From: Eubacteriales bacterium | Lineage (GTDB): Bacteria > Bacillota > Clostridia > Christensenellales > CAG-138 | Length of the DNA stretch: 7,669 nt | Reading direction: 5' to 3' | NCBI GenBank assembly: GCA_028701165.1 | Contig: JAQVRG010000067.1 | Location: 1-7,669, forward strand | Shown: piece after piece, positions 7,101-7,669 of the stretch | How the letters are laid out: each line of letters begins with the position of its first letter | Position numbering within the stretch: position 1 is the first letter of the stretch | Made by a program: the position numbers and the translations under genes | Notes under the pieces: generated by a model | Database searches by the model: none | Told to the model about the DNA's origin: nothing | What the model saw: only the letters and a program-made list of their open reading frames with translations

Positions 7101-7669
7101 CCAACGATACGCATCCTGCTGCTTATGCCATTCATAGTATATGGTAAAGAGCTTGGCGGTGGGCATGGGAAGTCCGGCTGTCGCGTAGTCGGTGGTAAGA
7201 AAGCTGCCAAGGCTGTAGGTGAATTCGTCAAAATCGCACAGCGCGCCGCTGGGTGCGGTGACCTTGGGGATATGGCGCGTGAGGGCGGTCTTTCGCTGCT
7301 CTATGGCCGCGTCGCTTGTGATCGTGCCGTTTTTGTAATCTTCGTCGATCTGGCGCAGCGCGCCGTAGTAGGTCTTGACGAGGCCGCGGCTGTCCGCGTC
7401 GAGAAATTTATTGATTGTCGTGGCGGCGGATTCGGCTACGACGGTGCTGTTGACCTTGGCGATCTTATCCATCAGATCGTCCTGCTTTTGCATCATCTCG
7501 GCGAGCTTACTAAGAACCTCCGCGTTGGGGTCGCTTTTGGGTACAAGGAAAGAGAAAAGCGTCTCCACCGCCCAAAGAGCCGTATTCTTGGGATCGGGCA
7601 GCGCCTCAAGAAGCCCCATACCCGTGTCGAGCAGTTCCTGCTCCGTGACCTCGCCGCCGGCGAGCGCGT
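7098..7669 (-). CDS. N-terminal-side part of the same surface protein, truncated by the window edge
   Basis: The frame is open from the right edge (190 codons visible, true start outside the window) to the TAG at 7098-7100. The first Met in view (7619) is internal: the preceding codons read ALAGGEVTEQELLDTG with no RBS. The visible sequence is mainly helical. There is a hydrophobic patch (NTALWAVETLFSFLVP), then a probable coiled-coil or helical-bundle stretch (about residues 32-75 from that Met, EVLSKLAEMMQKQDDLMDKI), then mixed helices rich in Tyr and Asp. No signal peptide can be seen, as expected if it lies beyond the edge. The family is not recognised; a helical-bundle adhesin- or toxin-like domain is possible but unproven. 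Together with the downstream entry it would form a protein of at least about 580 residues. Confidence 0.7.
   Translation of the reverse strand, partial: ALAGGEVTEQELLDTGMGLLEALPDPKNTALWAVETLFSFLVPKSDPNAEVLSKLAEMMQKQDDLMDKIAKVNSTVVAESAATTINKFLDADSRGLVKTYYGALRQIDEDYKNGTITSDAAIEQRKTALTRHIPKVTAPSGALCDFDEFTYSLGSFLTTDYATAGLPMPTAKLFTIYYEWHKQQDAYRW

Overview
The window looks like a chromosomal piece of a GC-rich anaerobic Firmicute (Clostridia-like, plausibly a gut commensal). The basis is GGAGG ribosome-binding sites, a clostripain-family peptidase, a HrcA/CIRCE heat-shock operator, and a wall-anchored surface protein with a sorting-type C-terminus. No rRNA, tRNA, CRISPR, insertion sequence or phage gene was seen, and exact taxonomy cannot be read from it.

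Layout, left to right. (1) Positions 1-536, + strand: the end of a gene seen only at its 3' side. A soluble-domain tail in one frame (2 to about 127) and a four-helix membrane domain in another (147-536) probably belong to one protein split by a one-base frame change, followed by a terminator at 550-580. (2) 634-2649, +: a membrane-anchored clostripain-family (C11) cysteine peptidase with His175 and Cys217. (3) 2681-2899, -: a small XRE-family repressor, convergent with the peptidase. A hairpin at 2645-2685 contains both stop codons. (4) 2900-2963: an AT-rich divergent promoter region with interleaved inverted repeats built around two TATAAT boxes. (5) 2964-3128, +: a 54-residue acidic protein of unknown function, predicted to come from a leaderless or nearly leaderless transcript. 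(6) 3127-3150: a perfect 24-base palindrome between convergent genes. (7) 3161-5737, -: full-length ClpB disaggregase with a strong RBS, an extended -10 promoter and a perfect CIRCE operator. (8) 5866-5894: a terminator for the gene to its right. (9) 5916-7669, -: a large surface protein running off the window edge. It has helical N-terminal segments, a beta-rich region, a compact Ig-like domain and a VPATG sorting signal, and it is interrupted by one in-frame TAG at 7098-7100.

The genes do not form one operon or one evident pathway. The peptidase and the wall-anchored protein act at the cell surface, ClpB acts in the cytoplasmic heat-shock response, and the XRE/small-ORF pair is a self-contained divergent regulatory unit. 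The observations most worth following are the amber codon inside the surface protein, the compact XRE/leaderless-ORF unit, and the apparent frame break at the left edge.
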